DNA of 54,360 nucleotides from Gammaproteobacteria bacterium (GTDB lineage Bacteria > Pseudomonadota > Gammaproteobacteria > UWMA-0217): NCBI GenBank assembly GCA_026981985.1, contig JALSHZ010000098.1, forward strand, positions 1 to 54,360. Reading direction: 5' to 3'. The stretch's first letter is position 1. Each line of letters opens with the position of its first letter. Of the stretch, positions 1 through 7,740 are shown in pieces. The translations under genes and the position numbers were made by a program. Under the pieces are notes generated by a model. The model saw nothing but the letters and a program-made list of their open reading frames with translations, ran no database searches and was not told the DNA's origin.

Positions 1-101
1 ACCTCTTCCGGGCTCTCTCCGTCGAGTACGCGTGCCACGGCGCGCTTGCGAATTTCTTCCCGAACAGAGTGTGAGAGTGCTCTTCCATCTTGTTTGTTCA
101 T
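1..101 (-). mobile_element. IS630-family transposase, N-terminal fragment cut by window edge
   Basis: The minus strand starts with ATG at 101-99 and reads MNKQDGRALSHSVREE..., then KRAVARVLDGESPEEV, to the window edge. This is the typical start of IS630-type transposases (DGR-LSH, RAV...GESPE before the helix-turn-helix). Only about 34 residues are visible, so whether the gene is intact beyond the window is unknown. The element appears to sit inside an older ISL3 remnant: the ISL3-like reading stops at a TA near 150, and IS630 elements target TA. Confidence 0.7.
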
Positions 102-149
102 GGTGCTGAATTATAGCACAGGATGTCTGGTGCGTTTTTGCCGAGTTAG

Positions 150-245
150 TAATTCAAGAGATTTGGCAAATGGGATTTGAGCATCCAGGCTTTTTTCTTG
201 ATCGGTCCCAAACGGCTGCGTATTGCCCAAGCTATACCAACGTTC
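150..245 (-). pseudogene. ISL3-family transposase, C-terminal half fragment
   Basis: The minus strand reads ERWY, then after a one-base shift AWAIRSRLGPIKKKAWMLKS and HLPNLLNY. This matches the late region of ISL3 transposases (WY-WA-RSRL-PIKK-A--LK-HL). It breaks off at a TA dinucleotide, where IS630 sequence begins. It is separated from the N-terminal ISL3 fragment by about 170 bases that do not encode transposase. Probably part of the same dead element as the 420-1120 fragment. Confidence 0.6.
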
Positions 246-325
246 AGGTCACGGTAGGAACACCGGTCACGCGGTACTCCCATACAGTTCCGTACCTTCG
301 CTACTAACACATACGGCTCCTACTT
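240..325 (-). other. Possible group II intron 3' end remnant (domain V/VI-like)
   Basis: On the minus strand there is GAGCCGTATGTG..., then GTACGGAACTG, and further on GTGTTCCTACCGTGAC. This resembles domain V of bacterial group II introns (GAGCCGTATG...GTACGGTTC) followed by a domain VI/3' end (CCTACTCGAC-like). Two bases of the domain V closing stem differ from consensus, so it would be degenerate. No reverse transcriptase is visible. The call rests on motif resemblance only and chance similarity is possible. Confidence 0.3.
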
Positions 326-419
326 GGACTATCTGCGGCAAAATCGCCCTTCAGTATAAGCATTAACAACACGTACCTTGGGAAGTTCCCGTCGGATCCA
401 AGGGCTTGTCATGCAAGAT

Positions 420-1120
420 TTATGCGTGTGGCAGTAGCTCTAAAACTGCGTTGGCATAGTCCGGCCACATGTCCAGTGCGAGCGTTTGAATCTGCTGCCT
501 TTGTTGCTCACTTAGTGCCCTTGTTATCAACCGCTTGCAGGCTTTTTCTGTTTGCTCTTCGACAATTTTCAGCACACGTCCGCCTTCGAGGTCATAGAGG
601 CTGCTGATGTAACGATGACCACGGCGGAACTGTTTTTCATCAATACCCAGGTAGGGATTTCGCTCTCAGCCCGGTGCGCCAAACCACGTTCGACAGCACG
701 CGCTTTGATGGCATCGACCTGGTGCCAGTTCAGGCTCAATAGCTTGCGTGCTTCTTCGACACCACGCGCTGCTTTTAACACACGAATGGCGAAAGCCTCG
801 AACAGCAAGGTGAATCGGCTATTCTTACCTACCCAGGCGATGGAGACGGTCTTGACGCCATGGGTCTTGCATCGAATCCTTGGTGCTGCGCAATGAAGAT
901 AGGTCGAGAACTGTATGGCATCCACGTGTCGCCAGGTCCTTTCCTTGCGGTCATCTCACTTCTGGACACATGCGCTGCATTCTGGGCACAGGCCTTCATC
1001 ATCAATGTATTCGATGACAATATCGACCCGCTGTTCTTCAAGCTTCAGATCAACGCTAGATATCTCCCACCAGGGTTACGGGATTCCCAACAGGGCAGCG
1101 TTGTGTTCTTCGACTTCCAT
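420..1120 (-). pseudogene. ISL3-family transposase, N-terminal part, broken by stops and a frameshift
   Basis: Starting at 1120 the minus strand reads MEVEEHNAALLGIP, stop, PWWEISSVDLKLEEQRVDI, then a zinc-finger-like CPECSAC, another stop, then RHVDAIQFSTYLHC and FTLLFEAFAIRVLKAARGVE. After a frameshift near 660 it continues YLGIDEKQFRRGHRYISSLY and ends LDMWPDYANAVLELLPHA. These are ISL3 landmarks (CPEC finger, FTLLFE, DEKQFRRGH, D-W-DYA). Two in-frame stops, one frameshift and loss of the middle/C-terminus make it non-functional. It lies just downstream of kpsD, where further capsule genes might be expected. Confidence 0.8.
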
Positions 1121-1247
1121 TAGCTTACACCTCCGCGTGAGTCTAAGGGTCTGGATACTGGAGAACGTATTTTACCTGTTGTTTCACTTAGCTCTACGAG
1201 GAGCCCGTGATTTTTTGTCCGGAAAAGTCTTACGATATCAATCTAGG

Positions 1248-2942
1248 CTACAACGCCAACACCACACCTGCCGCGACTGCGATCTGATATAACACTTGAG
1301 TTACATCTTTGCTGATCTGGAGCCTCTTTAGATCAATCTTCGGGAGGACCAGAATCTCATCGCCAGGCCTAATTTTTGCTGCCATATGCATCCCCCAACC
1401 TGGTTTTTTAACCTTCGTGAATGCACCACCCTGATGAAGAACTACTACTCTCGCCAACTTTTCATTTTGTACAAATCCACCGGCACGGTCGATATAGTCA
1501 AGCAATTTTAGCTCAGGGTCGAATACTGAAGCAGTAGGGAAAAGCACCTCACCACTGACCATCACCAAGTTTGATTTACGTGGCACCCGAATGACGTCAC
1601 CATTTTCGAGTACCGTTTCGTTTGCACGTGCACGGTTCCCGAGTACAACCTGGCCCTTTGGCTCTATAGACTTTGCCCGTTCGATCCATTGAAGAACGAG
1701 ATCAGCCTCACCTTTTCTAATTTCTACTTCACCGCTCGTCGCGGAATGTGCGGTTAGCACCGAAGATTCAAGCGTTTTGAGCGATTGCTGCAGCATCGCC
1801 TTCTGTCGCTCGCGAACAGATTCGCGGAACAGTGATATGGAGCCGACAGCCGTGTTGTCGGTATATGAGATTTTCGCAAGCAGATCTCCAAGCCGCGAAC
1901 CGTAGGGTAAGACGTACTCTTGAGGGCTACCGTGTTCACCCTCAACACGAACCGATATCGTTCCAGGCTTCTTATCCGCAGTCACGATCACGCGATCGCC
2001 ACTGTAAAGTAGTACACCCTTTATTGCATCTAACTTCAGGTAGTCGATATTACGATAGTTGCCCGTATTCCTCGCGATACGAACATGCGTCGCTTCGGGC
2101 GCAACTTTCGCTAGATCAAGCAGGTCGGTGAGCCGAAGTACGGAACTCCTAAATTCAAAGCGGTTCGCATTTTGAACCAACCCGCCTACCTCAACCATAT
2201 TGAGACGCGGCTTGACGACGATCGTATCGCCATCCTGAAACTGGTGCTGGATCCGAGTCCCTTCGAGGACGAAGCGATAGAGGTCCGCATTCGTTAAGAC
2301 TTGGCCACTACGTGTTATTTCGATATCGATGAAGCTTCCGCGCTCCGGATCAATACCTCCTGCCTGGTCGAGGAAATACAGCAAGCTGTCCGACGAAAGC
2401 CCGGAATACATCCCCGGCTGAGACACAAATCCGGTCACGAAGACTTTTACAGGTTGTGCTGCCGTGAGGTTGACATAACTACCCACGTTTGACTTGTAGA
2501 CCGACTTTATCTTCGTACGCACAACCCGTGCCAAATCAGCATTCCGAATCCCTTGGACCTTGATTGGGCCAACCCTAGGTACAAAGATGTTACCTTGGGC
2601 ATCGACGGTCAAGGCCGCTTCAAACTCGTAGGCACCCCACATCTTCAGCTCGACCCTATCGCCGATATTGATCACATAGTCGGGATTGAAACCGGTAAAT
2701 GAGTCGGTAGAGAATGCACCACTGAACAGGTTCTCTCCAAATACCGGCACCTTCGCTGGGTTCGACTTGCTTACGGCTCGACCAGGTGTCGAAGCTGCTT
2801 TCTGTCCCGGCTTGATGATTTGTCTAGCTGACTCCTCGGCCTGAGATCCGGTTGCCATGCCGACATCGAGCGCAAGTACTCCCGTCGAAGAAAGCATCAC
2901 CAACATGGCGAAGACGCCCGAAATCCATTTCAATCGTTTCAT
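1248..2942 (-). CDS. kpsD: Capsule polysaccharide export protein KpsD-like (periplasmic/outer membrane, SLBB domains)
   Basis: A 564-aa exported protein with an N-terminal signal (MKRLKWISGVFAMLVMLSS, cleavage near ALA). Residues ~85-160 form the polysaccharide export domain (YVINIGDRVELKMWG, ...GNIFVPRVGPIKVQG). SLBB-type repeats follow (VFVTGFVSQPGMYSG; VEVGGLVQNANRFEF; VMVSGEVLFPTASVF), as in KpsD/Wza proteins that carry capsule across the periplasm and outer membrane. It ends with a hydrophobic tail (VLYQIAVAAGVVLAL), as in KpsD. It is the last gene of a five-gene kps operon, three bases after kpsE. The following kpsC/kpsS-type genes of a classical group 2 locus are absent; IS debris begins about 130 bases downstream. 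Confidence 0.85.
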   Translation of the reverse strand: MKRLKWISGVFAMLVMLSSTGVLALDVGMATGSQAEESARQIIKPGQKAASTPGRAVSKSNPAKVPVFGENLFSGAFSTDSFTGFNPDYVINIGDRVELKMWGAYEFEAALTVDAQGNIFVPRVGPIKVQGIRNADLARVVRTKIKSVYKSNVGSYVNLTAAQPVKVFVTGFVSQPGMYSGLSSDSLLYFLDQAGGIDPERGSFIDIEITRSGQVLTNADLYRFVLEGTRIQHQFQDGDTIVVKPRLNMVEVGGLVQNANRFEFRSSVLRLTDLLDLAKVAPEATHVRIARNTGNYRNIDYLKLDAIKGVLLYSGDRVIVTADKKPGTISVRVEGEHGSPQEYVLPYGSRLGDLLAKISYTDNTAVGSISLFRESVRERQKAMLQQSLKTLESSVLTAHSATSGEVEIRKGEADLVLQWIERAKSIEPKGQVVLGNRARANETVLENGDVIRVPRKSNLVMVSGEVLFPTASVFDPELKLLDYIDRAGGFVQNEKLARVVVLHQGGAFTKVKKPGWGMHMAAKIRPGDEILVLPKIDLKRLQISKDVTQVLYQIAVAAGVVLAL

Positions 2943-2945
2943 CTA

Positions 2946-4058
2946 TCAATCCCTGTGGTCTCTGACTGTGGCAACACCTAGCTTTGCAATCCAGTAAAGC
3001 AGTAGCGTTATACCTATAAAGGTGACCATGTTATAGAGCTTGCGCGGGTACATCGCCTCTTCCGGCAATGCCGGTGACTCTATAACCACAAGATGCTTCA
3101 GCTTATGGCTCGCCTCGATTTTCGCGGTTTCCAGCACTGTCAATGCTGAACCATAGGTATCAGCACGGAACTGTGCTTCGAGCTTCAATTTCTCGAACTC
3201 TGCATTCAGGGTGTTAAGCTTATTCCCCTCACTGGTTCCCTGAGACCCGCCCACGAGTTTACTGTTTTCGCGTCTAATCTGTGCACGCAAGGCACGGACC
3301 TTTGCACGGGCTGCGACAACCTCCTGTGCACTATCACTTAAATAGGAGGTTAGCGAATTCAGTTTCGTCCTCGCTGCCGCCAGCTCGCTTTCAAGCGTCG
3401 AGATAATCGATGTGACCGACTTGCTTTTTATCTCGGGTGACAGAACCCCATTATTATTCTGGAACTCCAAGACGGCTTCCTTTGCATCTTCCAGTTGGCG
3501 ACGCGTTTCCGTCAGTTGCAGTGCCGCAAAATCGACCTGTTCCCGCGCGAGGCGATACCCCACATTATTAATAAACGACTCGCTCTGATGGACGATGTAA
3601 TCAACTATTTGACGGGCCATCTGCGGGGAATAGGCTTCGGCCGACACGGAGATCACCGCCGAAACATCATCAAACGCTACCGAGATATGTTCATCCATGT
3701 AGCGGTAGTACTCTTCACGGGGAGCGTGACTCGTTAGTCGTGACAGGGGGTCACGCGAGCTGTCACTATAGTGCTCGCGCAATCCGAGCTCCTCATCCAG
3801 TAATTCATAGATGTCTACGGACTTGATATACTCTTTTAGCATCAGCGCATCGCTGCTCGCGACGGCGCCGCCCCCTCCGAGTAGAGAAGCAACCGAAAAA
3901 CCTGAACCACCTTCACCACCGCTTCGCTGGACAACGAACTTCGCCTCGCTCACAAAGCGATCTGACGCCGCCACAAACCAATAGGCAGCCCCCAGCAGCC
4001 AGCTTATCAGTAGCAGTATTAGGCCCAAGTATCTACCAATGCGCATTGTCGTTCTCAC
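2946..4058 (-). CDS. kpsE: Capsule export inner-membrane protein KpsE-like (polysaccharide co-polymerase fold)
   Basis: A 370-aa protein with one transmembrane segment at each end (residues ~9-30, YLGLILLLISWLLGAAYWFV, and ~340-360, VTFIGITLLLYWIAKL) and a long periplasmic coiled coil between (~170-320). That is the topology of KpsE/CtrB/BexC adaptors linking the KpsMT ABC exporter to KpsD. A conserved PALPEEAMYPRKL motif precedes the second membrane segment, typical of the family. A Gly-rich stretch (GGEGGSGF...LLGGGG) sits after the first beta region. Seven bases separate it from kpsT and three from kpsD, so one operon. Confidence 0.88.
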   Translation of the reverse strand: MRTTMRIGRYLGLILLLISWLLGAAYWFVAASDRFVSEAKFVVQRSGGEGGSGFSVASLLGGGGAVASSDALMLKEYIKSVDIYELLDEELGLREHYSDSSRDPLSRLTSHAPREEYYRYMDEHISVAFDDVSAVISVSAEAYSPQMARQIVDYIVHQSESFINNVGYRLAREQVDFAALQLTETRRQLEDAKEAVLEFQNNNGVLSPEIKSKSVTSIISTLESELAAARTKLNSLTSYLSDSAQEVVAARAKVRALRAQIRRENSKLVGGSQGTSEGNKLNTLNAEFEKLKLEAQFRADTYGSALTVLETAKIEASHKLKHLVVIESPALPEEAMYPRKLYNMVTFIGITLLLYWIAKLGVATVRDHRD

Positions 4059-4065
4059 TCATGAA

Positions 4066-4719
4066 TCACCCATTCCTGTATCGCTCAATGGCCTCTTCGA
4101 GATCATCGAACCAGACCGCCCTTCCCTGCTCAAGATAGACGGCAGCATCACAATGCTGTCTTAGCGTCTGCATATCATGAGAGACCATGATTAGCGTCGC
4201 CCTCCCCTTCAAATCTTCGAACGCCTGTTTAGCTTTGCGACGAAAATTCTGATCACCAACAGCGGTCACCTCATCGACCAGATAGACATCAAAGTCGAAG
4301 GCAAGTGATAACGCAAACGCGAGGCGCGCACGCATACCGGAGGAATAACTCTTGACTGGCTCATAAAAATAGTCGCCGAGCTCAGAAAAGCTGTGAACGA
4401 ACGCCAACCGTTCATCTATTTCGTCTCCAGCCCCGAACGTACGGCAGACAAACTTGACATTGTCCTTGCCGCTCAGTGAGCCCTGGAACCCACCAGCAAG
4501 TGCCAGCGGCCAGGAAAGCACCTGATCGGTCACGACCTGTCCTCGGTCTGGAAAGTCGATGCCACCTAGCAAGCGCATCAAGGTGGACTTGCCAGCACCA
4601 TTCTTGCCGAGCAGCGCGACATTCTTCGCCTTGGGGAACTCCATGGAGAGATCGCGAAACACGTACCTCCGACCACCACGAGTCCGATAGCTCTTCGTGA
4701 TATTTTCCAGGCGTATCAT
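4066..4719 (-). CDS. kpsT: Capsule polysaccharide ABC exporter ATP-binding protein KpsT
   Basis: 217 aa, the size of KpsT/CtrD ATPases. Visible motifs are Walker A GKNGAGKST (residues 38-46), ABC signature YSSGM (125-129), Walker B DVYLVDE (144-150) and the switch histidine in VSHD (181). It energises export of the lipid-linked capsule chain through KpsM. Its ATG overlaps the kpsM stop (ATGA), indicating translational coupling. The short C-terminus, lacking a Wzt-like carbohydrate-binding domain, fits group 2 capsule rather than O-antigen export. Confidence 0.92.
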   Translation of the reverse strand: MIRLENITKSYRTRGGRRYVFRDLSMEFPKAKNVALLGKNGAGKSTLMRLLGGIDFPDRGQVVTDQVLSWPLALAGGFQGSLSGKDNVKFVCRTFGAGDEIDERLAFVHSFSELGDYFYEPVKSYSSGMRARLAFALSLAFDFDVYLVDEVTAVGDQNFRRKAKQAFEDLKGRATLIMVSHDMQTLRQHCDAAVYLEQGRAVWFDDLEEAIERYRNG

Positions 4720-5504
4720 GTAGCGATCAGTCGGTTTGTGGTTTGCCGGTATATTGCCAGTCCCAGCGCAAGAAAAATCACAGCAAGCATAAAAACATAG
4801 GTGATATTAATTTCGTTGCTCGACTGATAGGCCGGAAAGACATCGTTCCTGACCGATTCAATCACATGAAGAACCGGGTTCCAGACTAGATAGGGGTGAT
4901 ACTCGTGGGGAACGGATGCCAACGGCCAAAATATACCGGAAACGAAATACAGAGGGCGCATGACCATAGGGATCACCTTACCCAGCTCAGGATAAAGCGT
5001 TGCCACAATGCACAGGCATATTGCAATAGCAGCGGAAAATATAACCAGGGCGGCAAGCGCGGCTATCACATTGAACGGATCGAATATCCTAAAATCAATT
5101 CCAATCCATATTGCTACAACAACAATGAGGGCAAAGACAAATAGTTGCACCAGCGTTTCCAAAATCACACGCGCTACTATCGTATCCATCGGCTTTACCT
5201 GACGGTAACTGAACAGCGTGGCGTTTGATGTCACCGCAACCATACCGCGATTCACGATATTGGAAAAAAGCAGCCACGGCATGATTCCAGTGACGAGAAA
5301 CATTGGATAATTTACTCCTGGCATCGTTCTATCCATGATGACACCAAAAATGACGACAAACACAGCCACATGGGACAGAGGCTCCAGCACTGCCCACAAA
5401 TAGCCCAGACGGTAGTTGCCGAATCTTGTCTTCAACTCCCGCATCAGCAGAGCAAAAATGACGCTTCGCTGAATTTCCCATGAAGAACGTTTCCTGCGTT
5501 CCAT
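4716..5504 (-). CDS. kpsM: Capsule polysaccharide ABC exporter permease KpsM
   Basis: 262 aa with about six hydrophobic segments and the ABC-2 permease pattern. The N-terminal amphipathic stretch (VIFALLMRELKTRFGNYRLG, then YLWAVLEPLSH) is characteristic of KpsM/BexB/CtrC. Later segments include VTGIMPWLLFSNIV, VQLFVFALIVVVAIWIG and the C-terminal VFMLAVIFLALGLAIY. It forms the membrane channel with KpsT. Its ATG overlaps the kpsF stop in TGATG form. Confidence 0.9.
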   Translation of the reverse strand: MERRKRSSWEIQRSVIFALLMRELKTRFGNYRLGYLWAVLEPLSHVAVFVVIFGVIMDRTMPGVNYPMFLVTGIMPWLLFSNIVNRGMVAVTSNATLFSYRQVKPMDTIVARVILETLVQLFVFALIVVVAIWIGIDFRIFDPFNVIAALAALVIFSAAIAICLCIVATLYPELGKVIPMVMRPLYFVSGIFWPLASVPHEYHPYLVWNPVLHVIESVRNDVFPAYQSSNEINITYVFMLAVIFLALGLAIYRQTTNRLIAT

Positions 5505-6496
5505 CAGTCGAAGATCTCCAGCAACCCTACGACAGCACTTTCGTCCTCGCGCGTACCGGTAACAACAAGAACCCTTACCTTCTGCTGTCGCATTAGCTCC
5601 TCGGCCTCGACCAAAAGCGCATTCGCATCGACACAGATGGGTTTCGTTGACGCAAAATCAGCGACGGATTTTCCCAAGAGGTTATTCTCCCGAAGCATTG
5701 CACGACGTAAGTCGCCGTCAGTTACAATACCAACGAGGTGGCCTTCCTCCATCAACAGTGCCAAACCCATGCGCCCCGAAGTCATCGTAAACAGACATTC
5801 ATGAACCGCGGCACTCGGCTTCACAATCGGCAGCTGGGTAGTCATCGCATCGCGCACCCGCGTCAAAAGGCGGCGGCCGAGGCTGCCCCCAGGGTGGTAT
5901 CGAGCAAAGTCCATGGGCTTGAAATTGCGTGCTTCAATCAGCGCGACAGCCAGTGCATCCCCCATCCCCATTGTTGCCATGGTCGATGTGGTCGGTGCCA
6001 AATTATTAGGGCAGACCTCTCTTTCAACTGCGATGTCGAGTACCACATCCGAGTGTTCGGCAAGCGTCGACTCATGGTTACCGAGCATGGAGATAATCGG
6101 GTTGCCAAAACGCTTCAGTGAAGGCAGCAACTGCGTTACTTCTGCGGTCTCGCCACTGTAGGAGATGAGGACAACGACGTCGTCTGGAGTAATCATTCCA
6201 AGATCGCCATGAAACGCTTCGGCGGGGTGCAGGAAGAAGGAAGGTGTCCCAGTCGATGCCAGGGTGGCGGCAATTTTCTTGCCGACCAGCCCGGATTTAC
6301 CCATGCCGCAGATAATCACACGCCCCGAGCAGCCCAAAATCAAATCCACCGCCGCATCGAATTCGCTGCCAAGTCGTTCCGACATAGACATCAGCGCTTG
6401 CGACTGGGCCCTTAGAGATTCGACTGCAATACCGTGAAATGCAGTGACTTCTGTTCCAGCAGCCACGGGTTCGGCGCCCTGTAGTGGTCCATTCAT
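5504..6496 (-). CDS. kpsF: Arabinose-5-phosphate isomerase (KdsD/KpsF), SIS plus two CBS domains
   Basis: 330 aa. The SIS isomerase domain spans ~45-200, with IICGMGKSGLVGKKIAATLA, the SYSGETAE sugar-phosphate loop (~112-119) and the family signature PTTSTMATMGMGDALA (~168-183). The HPGGSLGRRLL linker (201-211) leads into two CBS domains (~215-270 and 280-330). It converts ribulose-5-phosphate to arabinose-5-phosphate for Kdo, the sugar linking group 2 capsules to their lipid anchor. It is first in the kps operon, the position of kpsF in E. coli region 1. A second kdsD elsewhere for LPS is likely but not visible. Confidence 0.9.
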   Translation of the reverse strand: MNGPLQGAEPVAAGTEVTAFHGIAVESLRAQSQALMSMSERLGSEFDAAVDLILGCSGRVIICGMGKSGLVGKKIAATLASTGTPSFFLHPAEAFHGDLGMITPDDVVVLISYSGETAEVTQLLPSLKRFGNPIISMLGNHESTLAEHSDVVLDIAVEREVCPNNLAPTTSTMATMGMGDALAVALIEARNFKPMDFARYHPGGSLGRRLLTRVRDAMTTQLPIVKPSAAVHECLFTMTSGRMGLALLMEEGHLVGIVTDGDLRRAMLRENNLLGKSVADFASTKPICVDANALLVEAEELMRQQKVRVLVVTGTREDESAVVGLLEIFD

Positions 6497-6759
6497 GCGA
6501 ATACATCCTTGTATCAGTGATCTAGCCCGATCCCCCTGGATTAGCGAGACATCCGGGCCGGGTTCCCCGTATCGGGGATGACGGCGTCAGGCGTGACAGC
6601 CGACTCCGCCGACTCACTCGCTGCAAGTCAGGGAGCGCTACTTTATGGCGACAAGTATCGCCCTCTGCATGGCATGGCTCACAGTTTGGGTATCGCCTCG
6701 GCACTTTCCGCCGAGGATCCCGACCAAATGAATAGTTTCCCTTGCAAGTGGCCTAAATC
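6497..6759. other. Divergent intergenic region between kpsF and an exported protein; partial palindromic repeat
   Basis: 263 bases that must carry the kps operon promoter (leftward) and possibly one for the rightward gene. I cannot pick convincing -35/-10 boxes. At about 6560-6584 the sequence GGTTCCCCGTATCGGGGATG resembles one arm of the inverted repeat at 26391-26491, so this is probably a half copy of the same dispersed repeat. Confidence 0.4.
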
Positions 6760-7281
6760 ATGTCCTGGCTCCATACCTCGCCTACGTCAAGAGTGATAAG
6801 CAAGGCCGCTATTGGCTGCTTGCTTGCCGCCCTCGCCTCTACGTCAACTGGGGCCGATGAAGCAGATGATTCGATGTATGTCGTGTTCCAAACGCTGACC
6901 CTGCATTTCGACAACTTCTCCGAGCGCAATGGCGTTAACACGACACTTGGTATCGAGAGATCACCAATCAACCAATGGGGATGGCAAACCGGAATCTTTC
7001 GCGATAGTTTTGGCCGAATATCTGGCTACGCTGGCCTCAATCGCAGCCTTTATGAAACACGGATCAGGAACCGCGCGTTACGTGTATTGCTTACCGCGAA
7101 TGTGGTACACAAGCAGTTTCACAAGAACAGGAACCGTGAAACAAAATTCATTCCACTCCCAACGCTGGAGCTATCTGCAACGAAAGCATTGTTCATTAAT
7201 ATGGGGGTTGTTCCGGAAACACCTGATGGTCGCAACCACACCAATGGGCTTCTTTTTGTGCAGATGAAGCTAAAACTCTAG
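6760..7281 (+). CDS. Exported protein of unknown function, possible small outer-membrane beta-barrel
   Basis: 173 aa with an N-terminal signal-like segment (VISKAAIGCLLAALASTSTG, cleavage near TGA/DEA). The mature part is short alternating strands with aromatic residues (TLHFDNFSERNGVNTTLGIE, WGWQTGIFRDSFGRISGYAG) and ends LLFVQMKLKL. This resembles small eight-stranded barrel proteins of the PagP-like/OmpX size class. The G-F-DSFG--SGYAG pattern is seen in uncharacterised proteobacterial proteins. I do not recognise a catalytic motif. It is the first of three consecutive genes for exported proteins beside the capsule export operon. The start at 6760 has only a weak ribosome binding site. Confidence 0.55.
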   Translation: MSWLHTSPTSRVISKAAIGCLLAALASTSTGADEADDSMYVVFQTLTLHFDNFSERNGVNTTLGIERSPINQWGWQTGIFRDSFGRISGYAGLNRSLYETRIRNRALRVLLTANVVHKQFHKNRNRETKFIPLPTLELSATKALFINMGVVPETPDGRNHTNGLLFVQMKLKL

Positions 7282-7740
7282 CAAGCCAAAGCTTCTCCTG
7301 CTGGCCAAATAGAGGAGCATCAATTGTGAAACCCATCAGATATCGACAAATTATTATCTGAGAACACCATGCGCATGGGGGTCAAACGGCTACAAAAACG
7401 AAACCTTGCAGCGACGAGCCAGGGACACTTAACCCTTATTTTCAATCACTTATGCGGATTAAACGACGGTAAAACCCAGCTTCTTTTCGCAACAACACCT
7501 CAAAAACCGGACTAAATTCCCGACCAATAACACCTCGACCAAACCTGCAAACAAAATGATCTGTAGAAATCAATCGACGAGCGGCACCTCTATGTGCCCT
7601 CGCGCATCAGCACACCCTTCTTCCGTTTTCGGAAAAGCGTTAGTCTCGTCCCACTGAGACGAAAGGACTCATTGGGAAACCCACAGGATAGTTTGTCCCG
7701 GGATCTAACAAAGACTAACCAAACACTTACAGGTCTGTAT
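7282..7740. other. 459-base gap with several small hairpins upstream of the lipoprotein gene
   Basis: No credible gene. The last 160 bases contain three short perfect stems in series: GGCAC/GTGCC (7583-7598), TTCCG/CGGAA around TTTT (about 7621-7634) and GTCTC/GAGAC (about 7643-7660). They may form a structured 5' leader for the lipoprotein mRNA or include a terminator for the upstream gene. They match no riboswitch family that I know. Confidence 0.35.

Noticed and set aside
7320-7365. Mini-ORF GTG...MKPIRYRQIII behind AGAGGAG
   Set aside because: Eleven codons; could be a chance RBS/start pair and has no attenuator-like codon bias.
7594-7740. N-terminal extension of the lipoprotein gene
   Set aside because: The frame is open, but the start at 7741 gives a proper signal peptide with lipobox; the extension would bury it and overlaps the hairpin region.
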